Assembly (NCBI GenBank): GCA_964458575.1
Contig: CAYWMD010000019.1
Span: 1-64,000 of the forward strand
Length of the DNA stretch: 64,000 nucleotides
Reading direction: 5' to 3'
Source: CAYWMD01 sp964458575
GTDB taxonomy: Bacteria; Verrucomicrobiota; Verrucomicrobiia; Limisphaerales; JADLHS01
A program made the position numbers and the translations under genes. Each line of letters opens with the position of its first letter. Within the stretch, counting starts at the first letter, position 1. This document shows, one piece after another, positions 23,456-31,718 of the stretch. The notes below the pieces were generated by a model. It was not told the DNA's origin. It did no database searches and saw nothing but the letters and a program-made list of their open reading frames with translations.

Positions 23456-26250
23456 TTCTTGATTCCGCCTCGGGAAAACACCGCTTGGCTGATTTGTTTG
23501 CCGGACGGATTCCAACACGTGGCGGTGCCATCGCACATGAAACTCCGCCAGGTCGAGACGGACTTTTTTTGACCGTTGGACCAAAACTGGGTCCAGACTG
23601 CGCTGCCGTCGGGCTGGTAATCCCATATCCACTCCACTTTGCCTTCGCGCGACCAATAAGTCTCGGTGCCGGTCTTGTATCCCTTCTCGTAGTTGGCCTC
23701 GCGTTGCTTCTGCCCATTTTCATAGTACCAGACCTCACGGCCCTGGAGCAGATAACGACCGTCAGAACCCAAGCCGGCGCTCCAGGTCAACCTCGGCTGT
23801 CCGCTGGGATACTTCTCTTCCTGCGGCTTCACATCGGCAAGCGGACCGCCGGAAGTGGGCGCCATCGGGTCTTCGCGCGTGGCGTTCTGGTCCAGGATCC
23901 ACGCCTCGTTCATCTCGAAGTGCAGATTGGGACGGTTCATCGTGGTGATCAGGTGGATGACGCCATTGGGGGCCTGACGCGCCGCCGAATAACCGATGGT
24001 CGCCGAATCCAGTTTGCCGTTTTCATGTGGCTGGGCACCCAACAAGGGCTTGATCGCCCAGTTCTGACCGTCGTCCTCGGAGAGGGCGACGTAAGAACCG
24101 CGCTGCCGGATGCCGGCTGGTTGCTTGCCGTTGAAATCCTGGAAGTCACCGGCAAAGAACAACCGCCCGCTGGCCAACCGCAGCAGGCTGGGCCGCTGGT
24201 TGGCCCCCAAGGCTGCGAAGGGGGTTTTGCTTTTCTCCCACGTCTTGCCGCCGTCTTTGGAAACCACTTTGGGCATGTAGCCTTCGATGTCGCTGTTCTT
24301 GCCGCCCATGCCCAGGATCGAACCATCCTTCAGCAACGCGTAAGTGGTGTGGCGACCGGCGCTCCGCCCTCCGGTGTCGAACCAGGTCTTGCCGTTATCG
24401 CGGCTGGCCCACAGGACTGAGGTAGCTCCCGCCGCATCGCTCGCGACATACATCGTCCCGTCCTTTCCCCGGAACGCGGTATTGATCGGTTGCTTGGAAT
24501 GCGGGCCGACCGGGCTTGAAAATTCCGGAAAATGGACCGGCCCAAGCGTTGCGCCGTTGTCGGAGGATTCCACCCATTGGAAGGGAAACGCGGAAGCGAG
24601 CCGTGGATTGCCCCAGAAGAGGCGCAGCATTCCTTGGTCAACCCAAAGCAGGGGAGCGTGGTCGTTGACCAATGAGAAATCCACCCACGGGCTTGGCATA
24701 TCCCATTCCTCGGCGCCGAAGCGCAACCGTGCCGCGATCAGCGACACGCCCGGTTCATACTCGTGATACGAGGTGTAAATCACCAGCAGCACGTCGCCGT
24801 TGGGCAAGGCTTCCACCGCCGGGCTGTGGTTGTGTTCGCGGAAAGAAGGGTGAAGGCCAGCAGCGTCAATGACCTTGCGGTCACTGTTTTCGAGCGGGGT
24901 CGGCATCATGTAGCGTTTGCGGAAATAGGGTTTAGCCGGGTCTGGGCCCAGCTTGGCGAAGCTGTTGTCCTGGCGAACTCCCTGCCTCGCGTACGGGGCC
25001 TCCGTCTGCTGGAAGCGCGTCGCCGGCGTGGCTTGGACCACGCGGAAACCGATCAGGTGATGTCCGGGCAACTCCGACGTTGCGCCGGTGCCCATGGCCA
25101 CCACTTTCATTTCCTGGACGCCGTTGTAGGAAATTGCCGAGGACGGGACGATCTGCTTCTCCTGCCCGGCCCAGCTCCAATAGAGGCGCATGAAAGCGTC
25201 GCCCCCGTTTTGGGTGTACTTGATTTCGATCTCGTATTTGCGGCCTTTCACCATGTCTACGGTGCCCGCCACGGCTTTGTTCTTCTGGTTCCAGGCGCTG
25301 ATAATCTTCTTGCCCTCAACGATGACTTCCATGCCGTCATCCGCGATTCCCTCGAAAGTCACCGCGCCGCTGACGGGCGACTCGATGAAGCCGAGAAAGC
25401 GGCCTGACCACCCGCTGCCCTTATCGAACTCGCCGTCCTTCTTGCTTAGGTCGAGCTTGGGAATCACAAACTTGTCATGCGGCCGGGTGAGGTCGGGTTC
25501 GCCGAAAAAACGGCCAACCATGCCCGGAAGAAACGTGGTCGCCAAAGTCTTCTGCTTTTGTTCTGTGTTCTCTGTCGGACCGATGCCGAAACACTCCCCC
25601 GCCGAACCACGCGTGGCCGAGCGCGCGTATTCCGGCTTGTTCTCGTCCAAGCCGCCGCCTCGAACCACGCGTGTCATGCCTTGAGTCGCCCCGGCCGGAT
25701 CAATCTGTGTTTCCAAGGGGTACTCGCCATAGCGGTCGAAACACCATTCGCGCACGCCGGTGTGCATGTTCTTCAAACTCCAGGCGTTGGCGGTCTCGGG
25801 CGCAGGCGGTTGATCACCGGAGGAAAAGGGAGTGGTTGTGCCAGCGCGGCACGCGTATTCCCACTCGGCCTCCGTTGGCAGCCGATACGGTTTGCCTTCC
25901 TTCTGGGTCAGCCACTCGCAGAAGGCCATCGCGTCGTTCCAACTAACGCCGGCCACGTAAGGATCACAGCCCGGCGTGCCCTCAAAGTTGGGCCGAAACT
26001 GCTGAAACTGCGCCAGCGTCACCTCGGTTTCCGACATCAGGAACGGCTGGCTGAGCGTGACCTGGTGGGCCGGCCGCTCATTCCAATTGTCATCCATGAT
26101 GGTGGATCCCATGGCGAAGCTCCCCGCCTGGACGGGAATCAACTTCATGCCGATCGAGTTGGTGGTTGGATCGCTGGCAGACTGGGCAAAGGCGTGGGCC
26201 ACCATGCTGACAACCAGGACTTCACTGAGGGCAATTTTGAACAGAAACAT
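23452..26250 (-). CDS. Secreted FGE-like/PA14/sialidase-fold/MORN-like fusion protein
   Basis: This encodes 932 residues from the ATG at 26250, with a signal peptide (residues 1-22). The formylglycine-generating-enzyme (SUMF1) fold runs over about 30-225 (IPVQAGSFAMGS, VSWNDAMAFCEWL, YRLPTEAEWEYACRAG), then breaks. A PA14-like domain occupies about 240-378 (GFIESPVSGAVTFEGIADDG, YWSWAGQEKQI). The FGE fold then closes with GHHLIGFRVVQA (396-407). A sialidase-like propeller follows (about 445-790; SRDNGKTW, SKDGGKTW, SEDDGQNW). The C-terminus (about 830-932) has MORN-like repeats (GREVWYYENGQKQREANYEKG). The catalytic cysteines of FGE are not in the expected segment (RVVRGGGLDENKPEYARSA), so it should be inactive as an FGE. 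Confidence 0.8.
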   Translation of the reverse strand: MFLFKIALSEVLVVSMVAHAFAQSASDPTTNSIGMKLIPVQAGSFAMGSTIMDDNWNERPAHQVTLSQPFLMSETEVTLAQFQQFRPNFEGTPGCDPYVAGVSWNDAMAFCEWLTQKEGKPYRLPTEAEWEYACRAGTTTPFSSGDQPPAPETANAWSLKNMHTGVREWCFDRYGEYPLETQIDPAGATQGMTRVVRGGGLDENKPEYARSATRGSAGECFGIGPTENTEQKQKTLATTFLPGMVGRFFGEPDLTRPHDKFVIPKLDLSKKDGEFDKGSGWSGRFLGFIESPVSGAVTFEGIADDGMEVIVEGKKIISAWNQKNKAVAGTVDMVKGRKYEIEIKYTQNGGDAFMRLYWSWAGQEKQIVPSSAISYNGVQEMKVVAMGTGATSELPGHHLIGFRVVQATPATRFQQTEAPYARQGVRQDNSFAKLGPDPAKPYFRKRYMMPTPLENSDRKVIDAAGLHPSFREHNHSPAVEALPNGDVLLVIYTSYHEYEPGVSLIAARLRFGAEEWDMPSPWVDFSLVNDHAPLLWVDQGMLRLFWGNPRLASAFPFQWVESSDNGATLGPVHFPEFSSPVGPHSKQPINTAFRGKDGTMYVASDAAGATSVLWASRDNGKTWFDTGGRSAGRHTTYALLKDGSILGMGGKNSDIEGYMPKVVSKDGGKTWEKSKTPFAALGANQRPSLLRLASGRLFFAGDFQDFNGKQPAGIRQRGSYVALSEDDGQNWAIKPLLGAQPHENGKLDSATIGYSAARQAPNGVIHLITTMNRPNLHFEMNEAWILDQNATREDPMAPTSGGPLADVKPQEEKYPSGQPRLTWSAGLGSDGRYLLQGREVWYYENGQKQREANYEKGYKTGTETYWSREGKVEWIWDYQPDGSAVWTQFWSNGQKKSVSTWRSFMCDGTATCWNPSGKQISQAVFSRGGIKK

Positions 26251-26266
26251 GGGTGGCTTTCTTAGA

Positions 26267-27286
26267 TTAAGGAGTTGCATTTGTGGTGCGCCCCGCGGCG
26301 AGTTGGGCGGCGATGTGGATGGCGGAGTAAAGACTTGTCGGATCGGCCTTGCCCTGCCACGCAATGTCGAACGCCGTACCGTGATCCACTGAGGTGCGAA
26401 TGATGGGCAGCCCAAGCGTCGTGTTCACGCCCGTGTCAAACGCCAGCATCTTGAACGGAATATGCCCCTGGTCGTGATACAGGCAGACGATCGCATCGAA
26501 CTTCGTGCGCACACCTTCCGTGAACGCCGCGTCCGGCACGAGCGGCCCGGTGGCGTCTATGCCCCGCTTCTTTGCTTCGGCGACTGCGGGCACAACGAAC
26601 TTTTCTTCCTCGCCTTGCCCGAACAAACCGTGTTCGCCCGCGTGCGGGTTCAAGCCACACACCCCGATGCTGGACGCGCGGCGCAACATCGAATGCATCG
26701 CCTCAGCAGTAAGTTCGATGGTGTTCAATACCCGTTCAACGGACAGTTTGCCCGGCACTTCGTGGTAGCCGATGTGGGTCGTTACCATGCTCACGGTGAG
26801 CTTGTCCGAGTAGAGCATCATGCAACTCCGCTTCGCGCCGGTGAGCGCGGTGAAAATCTCGGTGTGCCCGGGAAACTTGACGCCGGCGAGACTCAAAGCC
26901 TCCTTGTGGATCGGCCCGGTGACGACGCCGTCAATCTGCTTGGCGAGCGCGGCGCGAATGGATTGCTCGATGTAACTGTAAGCCGCCTTGCCGCAGGCGG
27001 CGGAAACTTTGCCGGGTTCGATCTTGTCCAGGTCCAGGGCGGCGCAATCAACGACAGCCGGAGTGGTCGGCGCGGTTGAAGAATTGAATTCCGCCAGCGA
27101 GACAACCGACGCGACATTCGCGGGAAAGCCTTTTTCTGCCAGTCGCCGCAGCACGCTGACATCTCCGAACAGCACCGGCACGCACTCGGCTAGCACAGAT
27201 GGTTCACGCAATGCGCGCAGACAAATCTCCGGCCCGATGCCCGCCGGATCGCCCATCGTGAGACCAAAGATTGGTTTGGAACTCAT
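26267..27286 (-). CDS. pdxA2: PdxA2-type 4-phosphate dehydrogenase
   Basis: This is a 339-residue member of the PdxA family. It opens with FGLTMGDPAGIGPEI. The three metal-binding histidines are H171 (THIGYHE), H215 (GLNPHAGEHG) and H271 (YHDQGHIPFKML); H141 in GHTEIFTAL is also conserved. PdxA2 enzymes oxidise and decarboxylate D-threonate or D-erythronate 4-phosphates to dihydroxyacetone phosphate. A catabolic PdxA2 role is preferred over vitamin B6 synthesis because the DUF1537 kinase is in the same operon. Its start overlaps the stop of the DapA-like gene by four bases. Confidence 0.85.
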   Translation of the reverse strand: MSSKPIFGLTMGDPAGIGPEICLRALREPSVLAECVPVLFGDVSVLRRLAEKGFPANVASVVSLAEFNSSTAPTTPAVVDCAALDLDKIEPGKVSAACGKAAYSYIEQSIRAALAKQIDGVVTGPIHKEALSLAGVKFPGHTEIFTALTGAKRSCMMLYSDKLTVSMVTTHIGYHEVPGKLSVERVLNTIELTAEAMHSMLRRASSIGVCGLNPHAGEHGLFGQGEEEKFVVPAVAEAKKRGIDATGPLVPDAAFTEGVRTKFDAIVCLYHDQGHIPFKMLAFDTGVNTTLGLPIIRTSVDHGTAFDIAWQGKADPTSLYSAIHIAAQLAAGRTTNATP

Positions 27287-28191
27287 GCCAGATTCAACTT
27301 TGCTGCCTCGCTGCGCAGCGCTTCAAGTTCCGCGGATGAAAACGGCAACAAGGGTGGAAAAACCGCCGGTGAGCAGAGTCCGCGCAGATGCAGCAAGCTC
27401 TTGATTGCCGCGAGCGATTGCGCGAGCGTCCGGCCCGTTTGGTAAAGCGCGGCCACCGCATTCATGCGTTCGGCGTGTCCGACGGCTTCGTTCGAATCGC
27501 CGCGCTGCAGCGCGGCACAGAGCTGGTGGCATACATCCGGAATCAAATTACCCACGCTCGGCACAATGCCGTCCATGCCCGACTTCAGGTCATGCGTCAT
27601 GAGTGCGCCGACCCCGCAAAAGAGAGAGAAGTCCGGCCGGCCGCTGAACCGCCGGAGCAACTCCGCGTGGCGCGGCGGGTCATTTTCGGAATCCTTCAGC
27701 CCGACGAACCGCGGGTGGCCGATCAGTTCACCGATGACGTCCAGTGGGATCGAGACGCGGGTGGTCATGGGGATGTTGTACATGAGCACCGGACCGGGCG
27801 AGGTGTCCAGCAGCGCGCGAAACCACGCGGTCAGCTCCGCCGGGCGTGGCGGAAAATAGAACGGTGGCAAGGCGGCGATCGCGTCCGCGCCCAAAGCGAA
27901 GAACTCCTTCGCGCCTGCGAGCGTGTCGGTCAGGGAATTCTCCGTGACGTTCACATAAATGCGCAGCCGTTGGCGCGCACTGGCAACGGCGTGCTCGATG
28001 AATGCACGCCGCAGGGATCGCGGCACGCATGGTCCTTCGCCAGTTGTGCCCAGCAGGAGCAGGCCCTCCACGCCGCCGGCGATTTGAAATTCGATCAGCC
28101 GATCGAGTGCGGCAAAATCAAGCTGGCCATCGGTCGAGATCGGCGTTACCAGCGGCACGACCACGCCGCCGAGTTTGGTGGATTTGTTCAT
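27283..28191 (-). CDS. DapA/N-acetylneuraminate-lyase family aldolase or dehydratase
   Basis: This 302-residue class I aldolase has GTTGEG (48-53), the catalytic tyrosine Y138 in VLMYNIP and the Schiff-base lysine K166 in VGLKDSEN. The family includes dihydrodipicolinate synthase, sialic acid lyase and 2-keto-3-deoxy sugar-acid aldolases. With a sugar-acid kinase, PdxA2, an alcohol dehydrogenase and a transporter around it, a sugar-acid role is likelier than lysine synthesis. A sialic acid lyase role is possible because sialidase-fold genes are nearby, but those lack the sialidase Arg motif. The substrate is undecided. Confidence 0.85.
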   Translation of the reverse strand: MNKSTKLGGVVVPLVTPISTDGQLDFAALDRLIEFQIAGGVEGLLLLGTTGEGPCVPRSLRRAFIEHAVASARQRLRIYVNVTENSLTDTLAGAKEFFALGADAIAALPPFYFPPRPAELTAWFRALLDTSPGPVLMYNIPMTTRVSIPLDVIGELIGHPRFVGLKDSENDPPRHAELLRRFSGRPDFSLFCGVGALMTHDLKSGMDGIVPSVGNLIPDVCHQLCAALQRGDSNEAVGHAERMNAVAALYQTGRTLAQSLAAIKSLLHLRGLCSPAVFPPLLPFSSAELEALRSEAAKLNLA

Positions 28192-28192
28192 G

Positions 28193-29338
28193 TCAAAAGG
28201 CTGCTTCGTAAATCGCCACGGCGTCGGTTTCGGTGACGAGCCGGAGGTTGTTTTTCAAAAGCCGTTGCACTTGCAGAGCGGCTTGGGCCAGGGACGGGAT
28301 GGCGTCGCGCGGAATCTTGAGTTCGGAAAGCGTTTGCGGCACTCCGCAGTCGCGGGAGAGTTGCGCGAGGAACTCCACGCCGCGTTCGGCGGTGGCAGCC
28401 GCATTCGCGCCGGGTCGTACGCCCAGCGCCAAGGCCACTTCCGCATAACGCTCCGCGGCGGCCAGCGCGTTGAAGCGAATGACATGCGGCAAGAGGAGCG
28501 AGTTGGCGACGCCGTGGGCGATGTGAAAACGTCCGCCAAGCGGATACGAAAGCGCATGCACGGCACCGGTGTTCACTGGGCCGAGGCAAAGCCCGCCGTA
28601 GTAACTGCCGAGCGCCATCGCCGCGCGGGCTTCGAGGTCTTGGCCGTTGCGGACGGCGCGCTCCAGATGCGCCGCGATCAGCCGGATGCCCTGCAAAGCG
28701 TAGATGTCCACCGCCGGGTGCGCGAACTTGTTGGCGAAGGCTTCGATGCAATGCGTAAGCGCGTCCAGACCGGTGGCCGCGGTGACCGCGGGTGGCACAG
28801 TGAGCGTAAGCAACGGATCAATAAACGCGGCATCGGGCACAAGATGCGGACTCACGACGCCCTTCTTCAACGCGGCGACTTCGTCGAGGAGAATAGCGTT
28901 TGGGGAAACCTCTGCGCCCGTGCCGGAGGTGGTCGGCAGGCAAACGAGCGGCAGCGCGCGGCCCGCCAGTAAATTGATCCCGAAAACCTCCGTGACGGTC
29001 TGCGTTCCGCGCGTGAGGGCGGCGAGGAGTTTGGCGACGTCAATCGCGCTGCCGCCGCCGATGCCGAGCACCGCTTCAATGTTCCCCGCGCGGGCCGCGG
29101 CGAGCATTGCCTCGAACATGCCGCAGGTGGGTTCACAGTCCACAGGCGCGGCGGCCACGACCGCGATGTGGGCTGTCTGCAACGCTTCACGCACCGTGCC
29201 GAGTGTGGGCAACACCGGCGTGCTGGACACGAGCAGAACGCGACGCACACCGCGTTGGGCCAGGTACTCCGCGCACTGCGGCGCGCAGCCACTGCCGAGC
29301 ACCATGCGCGGGGGTTGGAGGAGCGTGACAAGATTCAT
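28193..29338 (-). CDS. Iron-containing alcohol dehydrogenase
   Basis: This encodes 381 residues. The NAD-binding GIGGGSAIDVAK and the PTTSGTGAEVSPNAILLD segment are followed by the metal-binding region: ATGLDALTHCIEAF, then HALSYPLGGRFHIAHG, and a late H in LLLPHVIRFN. This is the group III Fe-ADH family, which reduces or oxidises lactaldehyde, butanol, 4-hydroxybutyrate and similar compounds. Its start overlaps the symporter stop by four bases, and it ends two bases before the DapA-like start. In this setting it may handle an aldehyde released by the aldolase, for example lactaldehyde from rhamnose or fucose. That is inference. Confidence 0.9.
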   Translation of the reverse strand: MNLVTLLQPPRMVLGSGCAPQCAEYLAQRGVRRVLLVSSTPVLPTLGTVREALQTAHIAVVAAAPVDCEPTCGMFEAMLAAARAGNIEAVLGIGGGSAIDVAKLLAALTRGTQTVTEVFGINLLAGRALPLVCLPTTSGTGAEVSPNAILLDEVAALKKGVVSPHLVPDAAFIDPLLTLTVPPAVTAATGLDALTHCIEAFANKFAHPAVDIYALQGIRLIAAHLERAVRNGQDLEARAAMALGSYYGGLCLGPVNTGAVHALSYPLGGRFHIAHGVANSLLLPHVIRFNALAAAERYAEVALALGVRPGANAAATAERGVEFLAQLSRDCGVPQTLSELKIPRDAIPSLAQAALQVQRLLKNNLRLVTETDAVAIYEAAF

Positions 29339-30900
29339 GTTTGTTTAGCGGCCAAGGCTCTGCGTTTTTCCAGCCAGCCCCAAAGCGTCCACTCGCCTTT
29401 GCCACCCGGCGGGAAAAAGAAACTCGCCACGTAACCGACCACCAGGACGATCACGTGGGCGCTGACGCCGATCATCACACCGGTCCAGGGAAAGTTGTAG
29501 CCGCCGAGATCCAGCATCTTGTTCTTGCCGCTGGTCAGCGTCGCCCAGGCGGTGAAGATCAGGCTGATGACGATGCCGATCCACAGCCCTTGGCGGTTGG
29601 CGCGACGGCTGAGAAACGCGAGGATGAACATGCCGGCGAGTCCGCCGGAAATAATCGAAGACACGGCATAGTAGAGCGACAACACCCGCTCACTCTTCCA
29701 AGCGATGAGCGCGGCAATCCCCACCGCCGCGAAGCCACAGACGCCGACGATCACTTTCCCCATGAACAACCGCCGGGCGTCCGAGGCGTTAGGACGCAGC
29801 TTGCGGTAGTAGTCTTCCACGCCGACGGCGGAGAGGCAGTTGAGATCGGAGGCCAGCGTGGACATGCCCGCCGCGAACACGGCCGCCATGAACAGCCCGG
29901 ACAGCCCGACCGGGATCTTGGTCACGAGAAAGTGCGGGAAGACTTTGTCGGAAATTACCTTGCCGGTTTTGTCCAGCAAGTCCGGCGGAAAGGCCGTGCC
30001 GGAAAGTTGGTAGTAACACCACACGAGTGTGCCGATGAGCATGAAGAGCGTCCAGATTGGGACGCACATCACCGCGCCGAGCGCCACGCCTTTCAGCGCT
30101 TCGCGGTCGGACTTCGCCACCAGATAACGCTGCACGATGGTCTGATCGGCGGAATACTTTTGCAGATACCAGAAGAAACCATAGAGGGACATCACCCACA
30201 GGCTGGTCTTGTCGGAAAAATCCAGCTTCGGAGTACCGAGGCTGAACTTGCCTTTTGCGTTGGCCAGGTCAAACGCCGCGGCAAGTCCCCCGGGCATGAG
30301 GTAAACAAGAAAGCCCAGGATCACCACTACGCCCAGGCACATGATGAAACCCTGAATCACGTCCGTCCAGATCACGGCTTCCAACCCGCCAAACACGGTG
30401 TAAAGCACGGTCACGATGCCGGTGATCAGCAGAACGAGGTAGATGTTCCAGCCCGTCATGCTGCTGGCGGTGAGGGACAGCAGGTAGAGCACAAAACCCA
30501 TCTTGGAGAAGTGGCCGGCGCTAAAGGCCAGCCCGCTGTAAGCCCGCGCGCCGTAACCGAAGCGCTGCCCGAAATATTCGTAGGCGCTCAGACCGACCGC
30601 ATGCCGGAAGAAGGGCACGAGCACCGTGCCGACCAGCAGCAGCACACCGATGACCATAAAACCCGGAACAAGCTCACTCCAATTGCCGGCATAGGCCGAG
30701 CCAGGATACGCGATGAACGTGATGCTGCTGATCAGCGTCGCAAACATCGAAACCCCCATCGCCCAGTGCGGGATGGATCGCCGCGCGGCAAAATAGGTTT
30801 CGGTGGAGTTCTGCCGGCGCGAAAAGCGGAGACCGATCCACGCCACCGCGATGAAATAAAGAGCGACGACCACAAAATCGAGCCAGCGGGGCGTGCTCAT
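29335..30900 (-). CDS. Sodium/solute symporter (SSS family)
   Basis: This is a 521-residue integral membrane protein with about 13 hydrophobic helices. Early segments fit the SSS/SGLT pattern: RSIPHWAMGVSMFATLISSITF, then VFGGLEAVIWTDVIQGFIM. A C-terminal helix and cytoplasmic tail follow. These transporters couple sodium entry to uptake of sugars, sugar acids, sialic acid or amino acids. It is the first gene of the coupled operon (symporter, Fe-ADH, DapA-like, PdxA2), so it probably brings in the compound those enzymes degrade. An 800-base non-coding gap lies upstream, where the promoter should be. Confidence 0.9.
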   Translation of the reverse strand: MSTPRWLDFVVVALYFIAVAWIGLRFSRRQNSTETYFAARRSIPHWAMGVSMFATLISSITFIAYPGSAYAGNWSELVPGFMVIGVLLLVGTVLVPFFRHAVGLSAYEYFGQRFGYGARAYSGLAFSAGHFSKMGFVLYLLSLTASSMTGWNIYLVLLITGIVTVLYTVFGGLEAVIWTDVIQGFIMCLGVVVILGFLVYLMPGGLAAAFDLANAKGKFSLGTPKLDFSDKTSLWVMSLYGFFWYLQKYSADQTIVQRYLVAKSDREALKGVALGAVMCVPIWTLFMLIGTLVWCYYQLSGTAFPPDLLDKTGKVISDKVFPHFLVTKIPVGLSGLFMAAVFAAGMSTLASDLNCLSAVGVEDYYRKLRPNASDARRLFMGKVIVGVCGFAAVGIAALIAWKSERVLSLYYAVSSIISGGLAGMFILAFLSRRANRQGLWIGIVISLIFTAWATLTSGKNKMLDLGGYNFPWTGVMIGVSAHVIVLVVGYVASFFFPPGGKGEWTLWGWLEKRRALAAKQT

Positions 30901-31718
30901 CGCTGGTCTCCGGGGTGCTGATTCAAGACTGTTATCACAGAAGTCTGCCGCTGATCACCAACTTTATGTCACAGTAGCTTGCCAGCGTGAAGTCCTGGCT
31001 TTGCTGATCGCTCCGCCAACGACACAGACTTTGTCCTTGTTGAGGTCGTACTTCATCCAGCGCGCGCCGCCGCTCCATTTCAGGCGCGGCGGCGGAGCGA
31101 GCGGGCGACTGCAGGCCTGCGGGAGAAACAGGCGATTAGCGAGCAACCGTTCAAACGGCTGCACAAATCGCATGTCCGCGCCCGTGGCGAGGTGGGGACT
31201 TCCGGGGTTGCGCGCCGTCGGCTTTGACCGGAGAAACCTGGTGCCCCTGCCAGGAATGGAGGTAGCCAGCTTCATCATCACCGCTTGATGATAATCAGGC
31301 GGCTCTGGGGTGGGCGAGGGGTAACCAAGCCAAGTCTAATTGTATTTTGCCCCTATTGCACAAGGGGCATTTGTCCTGAAGACCATAATCCCGGCGGCTA
31401 TTTTGGTTCATGGATGTTCCGCAATTCAAGATGCCAGGCGATCTTGGGGGAATCCGCTCGAAATTGCTCAGCGCACGCTGTGGTCCGCCGGGCAAGACTT
31501 GGAGACGACCAAAGCCGGTCGCACTTTGGCCGGGTTCGATCCGGCCAAACAAACGGAACTTCACCGCCCGCTTCGCGCCCGGGGCGCCGCGTGATGTTGA
31601 GTCGGTCCGCGCTGATCGCTCGGGTCAAGAATGGACCAAACCCAGGATGAACAGCAGAAAGTATCGGTCATTGCGTAGCATCAGCATATTGAGTTTCATT
31701 CGATGAAATCGGACTCCC
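30901..31718. other. Non-coding gap between the symporter operon and the GH106-like gene
   Basis: No complete gene is visible. It should carry the promoter for the symporter operon. It contains a decayed GH35-type gene fragment (listed separately) and a dyad TGCCCCT (31348-31354) and AGGGGCA (31363-31369). A minus-strand segment near 31010-31100 reads WSGGARWMKYDLNKDK, which looks like a remnant of the end of a gene, but I cannot assign it. Confidence 0.5.
31430..31570 (-). pseudogene. Decayed fragment of a GH35-type gene
   Basis: Read on the minus strand it gives LFGRIEPGQSATGFGRLQVL, then PGGPQRALSNF. The intact GH35-type protein at 38752-41985 has PWFGRIEPGQSVTVRGRLYV, then LRGGPQEAIKRF. 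The match continues at the DNA level, with stretches such as TTTGGCCGGATCGA in both, and then ends. The fragment corresponds to about residues 258-290 of the intact protein. It is therefore a remnant of a second copy, or a partial duplication from about 10 kb away. Confidence 0.75.

Noticed and set aside
27283..28191. Assignment as dihydrodipicolinate synthase of lysine synthesis.
   Set aside because: Operon context with a sugar-acid kinase, PdxA2 and a symporter argues for a sugar-acid role.
29341..30921. Long open frame on the plus strand opposite the symporter gene.
   Set aside because: It is the antisense image of a GC-rich gene; the product is His/Asp/Arg-rich with no domain. The same applies to long plus-strand frames at 37615-39429 and 39571-41103.
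31348..31369. Hairpin with 7-base arms, possible terminator for the GH106-like gene.
   Set aside because: No T-tract follows on the minus strand, so an intrinsic terminator is not supported; left as a dyad only.
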